64,000 nucleotides of DNA from Mesodorylaimus sp. YZB2_4 (Eukaryota; Nematoda; Enoplea; Dorylaimida; Dorylaimidae): the NCBI GenBank assembly GCA_030248295.1, contig JASANH010001518.1:310001-374000 (forward strand). Reading direction: 5' to 3'. Of the stretch, positions 60,414-64,000 are shown piece after piece. The first letter of the stretch is position 1, and the number at the start of each line of letters is the position of its first letter. The position numbers and the translations under genes were made by a program. The notes under the pieces are model-generated. The model saw only the letters and a list, made by a program, of their open reading frames with translations, searched no databases and was not told where the DNA came from.

Positions 60414-62816
60414 TCGGAATCCGGCAGGATGAGACTCGTGAAGCTGCCATGGCCAAGATGCATACGCTTGTTGTGGGTTCTCATAGTGACCATGTTCAAT
60501 GTATGCCCCTAATCAATATCCCTGCTGTATTCTTTCAAAATTCGACCTGCTTTCAAAATTCGACACACTTACACTGAAGCTTATCTGCTCATGCGTCTCC
60601 CGATCTTCAAACATACACGCATTGAATCGGAGAAAAGTAGCAGTTGATGAAGATTCCACTGCTGGCTCGGACGACGATTTTCCCATCTTTGGTTTCCCCT
60701 GCCAAGATACGGATCATCTTCTTTGGCGCCACTTTGATGGTTCTCTTTTTTATGTCCATAAGTGGCGCAATGCCGGGCCCTGGATGCGGGATAGCAATCC
60801 AGTTGCTTGGGCGACTCGTTGGCGGTTTGGCCGGCAATTCAGGCTCGGACAGATTGCCTACATTTCTGAAAGAATAAATGGTGTTTCCATGTTCCATGCT
60901 GGTCACTCACATTTCTCTACCAGGCCAGTTATAATGCTACAAAAGCGTGTGGTTAAGATGCTATATAAATAGATGTACTGTGGACCTACTGATTGGGGCC
61001 AAGTACTGTGGAGTGGACGGCGGGAGTAACCCTCTCTCATTGTGCTGCTTTCCCTGCCCAGAGGGACGGGGAAGCAGCACAATGGGAAGACACTCTGGTT
61101 TCACTTTTGGCTAATCGTGAGACCAGTTGATCGCTGGCCTCATATATGAAATTTGGCGAAAGTTTACAGTGTAAGTCAAGTCCTATGCAGCTCCAACGGT
61201 ATCAGTCCCACGTACCTTCCCTCAGCCAAACGCCCATGTTCACTGTCGCAGCCGGCAAGCAGAAATGCTATAGCGCAGATAGCATACAAGAATGACATGG
61301 TCGAATCCGAAAAATGCTTCTGAAAGCAGACAGGTCAAGAATGATCAAGTCACCTCTCCGTCCGGATAATATACGTGCTCATTTCCTGTTATTCAACAGA
61401 TCGAAACCGGAAAGGGGTTGGCTAATAGATGTGTCAGTTATGTACAGATTGTGTATTGTCCACCATCATTGATGACGCACCTACGTAGTCACGCACCTGC
61501 ATGGACACAAGTATTGCACAAAAATTTGCCGAACTCTTCTTGCTACAGGGCCAATCATTTGAGCCAGTTCCACTTCAGCAAAGGCTGAACATCATGGCCC
61601 CGCGTTGAAAGGCTTCGAAAAGCCCAGTTACAAGCCAGATGAGGTCAGAGGCAATCCGTTGGCCTGACCATTCCCGGTTTCAGTTCAAAGTACAATATAC
61701 AGTGTCTCGGTTCTGGCGGATATCCCCTTCATTAAAGCAGGGTGCATTCACGTCACTCTAGTTTGCTCCCATCAACGCCAGCTTCGTCCTCTTGTTTCCC
61801 CATTATTTATTCTGTTTGGACAGTTTTTCTCCTCGGGGTGTGGCTGCACGATAAGATACACCAAATTATGCACTTGCTTTGATATCTTGCTCATTAGCAG
61901 CCAATTAAAGAGTGTTCGAAGCTGGAGCCCGCATTTTGGGGTGCCCTGCCTCATCCGTTTCAGTTTTATGTTGACAGCAATTAACGAAGATTCTAGACTT
62001 GCTAACCCTGATAATTACACGCATGAGCTTATTGCGCCTTCCGCTTTTAATTAGAATGAACAGCCATGGCGCACCCTTCGAGCCAGCCATTATTGAGCAA
62101 TGACGACATCTTCTCGTGCATTTCCTGTCTTCGTACAATTCGAAACTCTGACAGTAAGTGACAAGAAACGAAGAGAAGCTGTTCGATTGATGAAGAGATA
62201 TGGACATGAGGCAAAGGCTCCTCATCTGCACCACCGCCCTATGACGAGGAGTGACGAGCACCCGCATGTTGGATCTAAGACGGCTCCAACCTGACTGAAG
62301 GCAAGTGGGACAGCGGCTTACATCACAACAATTGCTAGATATCAAGACAGGGTGAACGGCAGCAGGCACAGTGATAGTCAAAGCCAAGTGGTCCAAACAA
62401 TTCCACACACTTCGCACAGGCGAGTTCGTCACAAATTGCCCTTGTCTGATAATGGCATACTGTAACCGCTATACCTCTATATTATTTAGCTGGGGCATTG
62501 GTTTTGATGGTACGGAAGAGGTAAACAGATAGGGCTTGCCTTTTTATTATATTTCTGCACATCCAATCGGGCTCTAATGCCAACCTCCGAATTTGAATTG
62601 GCGCTTGAAAAGCAAGTTCTACGCGTCTTATTTTACTTCTGACTGTCCGGCTGCTAAGCGTGCCTTCGACAAATCCTAATTTTTATTTTAACTTCTTTTA
62701 TCAAAAAATGTACTGACATTGGATTTGAAACCAAGAAACTTGTATGAAAGAGTCATTTCAGCATCCGTCGATCGCCTTCGGGATCACATTGTTTAACTAG
62801 ATCGGTGCTTGTTGGT
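60414..62816. other. Gene-poor interval with a strong stem-loop
   Basis: Holds a 17-bp stem-loop at 61038-61084. A plus-strand frame at 60644-60877 is hydrophobic in its middle (FFGATLMVLFFMSISGAMPG), and AATAAA sits near its end, so it could be a terminal exon of an unrecognised membrane protein. No other support. Confidence 0.35.
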
Positions 62817-64000
62817 ATGAGTATCGAAAACGATAAAAAACCGTTTCCGTTTCTTCGAAAAGGTGACGGCCTTTTGCGTTATTCATCCCTCAAATATCCA
62901 TATTACAAGAAAAGTTATTCTACTGTTAATTGTAAAAACTTTACGCCAATGCCTGACATCGAGCCGGAATTCGAGTTAACTGAAAACGGAGCCAGGACTC
63001 AAATAAGTAACGGGTTGGCTACAGTGGGCGATTCTGGTAGAGGTAGTTCGGCTGCTCACGATGAAGCCCACAACGATCATCACGTCCAGTTCGACGTAGG
63101 AGGCACGCCTAAGGAACATAGCGATTCACTGGAACCGTCGCTGATGGATCAAAGGATCGCGTGGGAGGTGAAGGAGCAGGTATGTGCGGCAGTTTGAGTT
63201 TCGGGCGGCTCCTCGAATACAAAATTCAGAAATGAAAAAAGTGCTTGGAAAATCTCTGAGTGTTGCGTTAAGTGTTATTGATCTCACGTTAGTTTCACAG
63301 CTCCAATTCCCAACAATAGGCTAAACGTCTGATTGATAGTCTCACATAGCCTCTTTCAGAGGGAGCATTTGGAAGCTAATCATTTCGAAGCTTTGGAACG
63401 ATTTCTGGCTGCAATGAATTCTACATTGAAAAGTGATAGTTCTCCCTTGTACAGAGCGGTGAGTGTATTACGGCACTCCATTGGTTACCCATAATCATCG
63501 ATCTCTTTTAGGGTCTTTCAGCGAATCACACGCCAGCTAGGGATGAAGCTAAGGAATCTCTACAAAGTAAGTATATAAACATACCTGGTATGCCTGGGTG
63601 CTGAATGTTCAGGCGTTTTAGGATTTGCGCCGTCGTCCGATGTACAAAACAGTTCGCCTTCAGTTAATTTTGCGGAAAGGTCACCTGCAGATCGTGTTTT
63701 ATCGCCGCCTCCACCAGCGCAGTCTGGTCGGATACCCGAAGCAACGGCCCCCACGACATCTTTTAGCAATGTAGTAGTGATTGCTTTCTTTTTTTATGAT
63801 CTATTTAAGCTATTCATATTATATTTATGCATACTTCAGCCTGCTCTGTGGAGAATTCCGCAACCAGATCTTCTTTTTCCGCCAACGTTTCGACCTTTGT
63901 TTCGGCCTCCATTATCGGTTGCTAATCATCCGGCAGCAAACACCGCAGCCATGACAGATATCGAGAGGGAACTGCGTGCCCTTATGATCAGTTTGGAACG
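62817..64000 (+). CDS. CPAP/SAS-4-like centriolar protein, 5' part (runs off window)
   Basis: Exons 62817-63179, 63360-63458, 63512-63566, 63622-63770 and 63840 to the window edge join in consistent phases. The N-terminus, MSIENDKKPFPFLRKGDGLL, carries the PFLRKGxGL.R motif known from CPAP/CENPJ (SAS-4) and a few other centriolar proteins. A charged helix follows across the first junction (WEVKEQ then REHLEANHFEALERFLAAMN). Next come Ser/Pro-rich segments (DRVLSPPPPAQSG) and a second helix starting DIERELRALMISLE at the edge. A TTTCAG acceptor lies 55 nt upstream of the ATG, and the upstream in-frame GTG is ignored. The tubulin-binding and TCP10/G-box domains needed to confirm SAS-4 would be outside the window. 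Confidence 0.5.

Noticed and set aside
60644-60877. Hydrophobic 77-codon frame as a membrane protein
   Set aside because: No signal sequence, partner exon or family match; kept only as a remark on the interval.
62100-62294. Frame with LMKRYGHEAK as a neuropeptide precursor
   Set aside because: Only one dibasic site, no signal peptide and no repeated peptide.
1-64000. CRISPR arrays, bacterial operons, rRNA genes or intact tRNA genes
   Set aside because: None found; the sequence is intron-bearing animal DNA, and the tRNA-like motifs seen belong to SINE-type repeats.

Overview
This window is animal nuclear DNA, most likely from an invertebrate with a compact genome. The recognised genes are metazoan-specific or deeply eukaryotic: cyclin Y, DDRGK1, TBCCD1, a TRIM2/3-type RING-filamin-NHL protein, Id-type HLH repressors, a CAP-Gly protein, an MTUS/ATIP-like coiled-coil protein, a BPI/LBP-like protein, a Ly6 protein and a probable centriolar protein. 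Most are split by short introns (often 50-110 nt) with tight T-rich acceptors ending TTTTAG or TTTCAG. An enoplean nematode, a tardigrade or another small-genome protostome would fit; the sequence alone does not decide.

Layout. 1-8 kb: an intronless BPI/LBP-like gene (minus strand), otherwise gene-poor with one SINE-like repeat. 8-15 kb: a broken E2-like gene, a hAT-like non-autonomous transposon with an 8-bp target duplication, and a tRNA-derived repeat. 15.6-29.1 kb (plus strand): a CAP-Gly protein gene followed head-to-tail by an MTUS/ATIP-like gene with two alternative first coding exons. Intron phases would allow splicing between the two. 29-34.6 kb is gene-poor. 34.6-38.8 kb: the TRIM-NHL gene, whose large intron carries a foldback element made of two opposed arrays of nine ~15-bp units. 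39-44.5 kb (minus strand): DDRGK1 and TBCCD1 in tandem, 156 bp apart, with a dead mariner in a DDRGK1 intron. 45-50 kb (minus strand): two Id-like HLH genes; a cluster of CAGCTG E-boxes lies upstream of the second. 52.8-54.5 kb: a SINE-like repeat and a decayed BEL/Pao integrase region. 55-57.3 kb (minus strand): complete cyclin Y gene. 59.8-60.4 kb: an intronless Ly6-type gene. 62.8 kb to the right edge: the 5' part of a CPAP/SAS-4-like gene.

Two themes link genes. Microtubule and centriole biology recurs (CAP-Gly protein, MTUS-like protein, TBCCD1, probable CPAP). Five genes also have a splice acceptor 0-55 nt upstream of the start codon, which points to 5'UTR introns or spliced-leader trans-splicing. 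Exon models were built by hand; reading phase was checked at the junctions used, with two exceptions stated in the entries.
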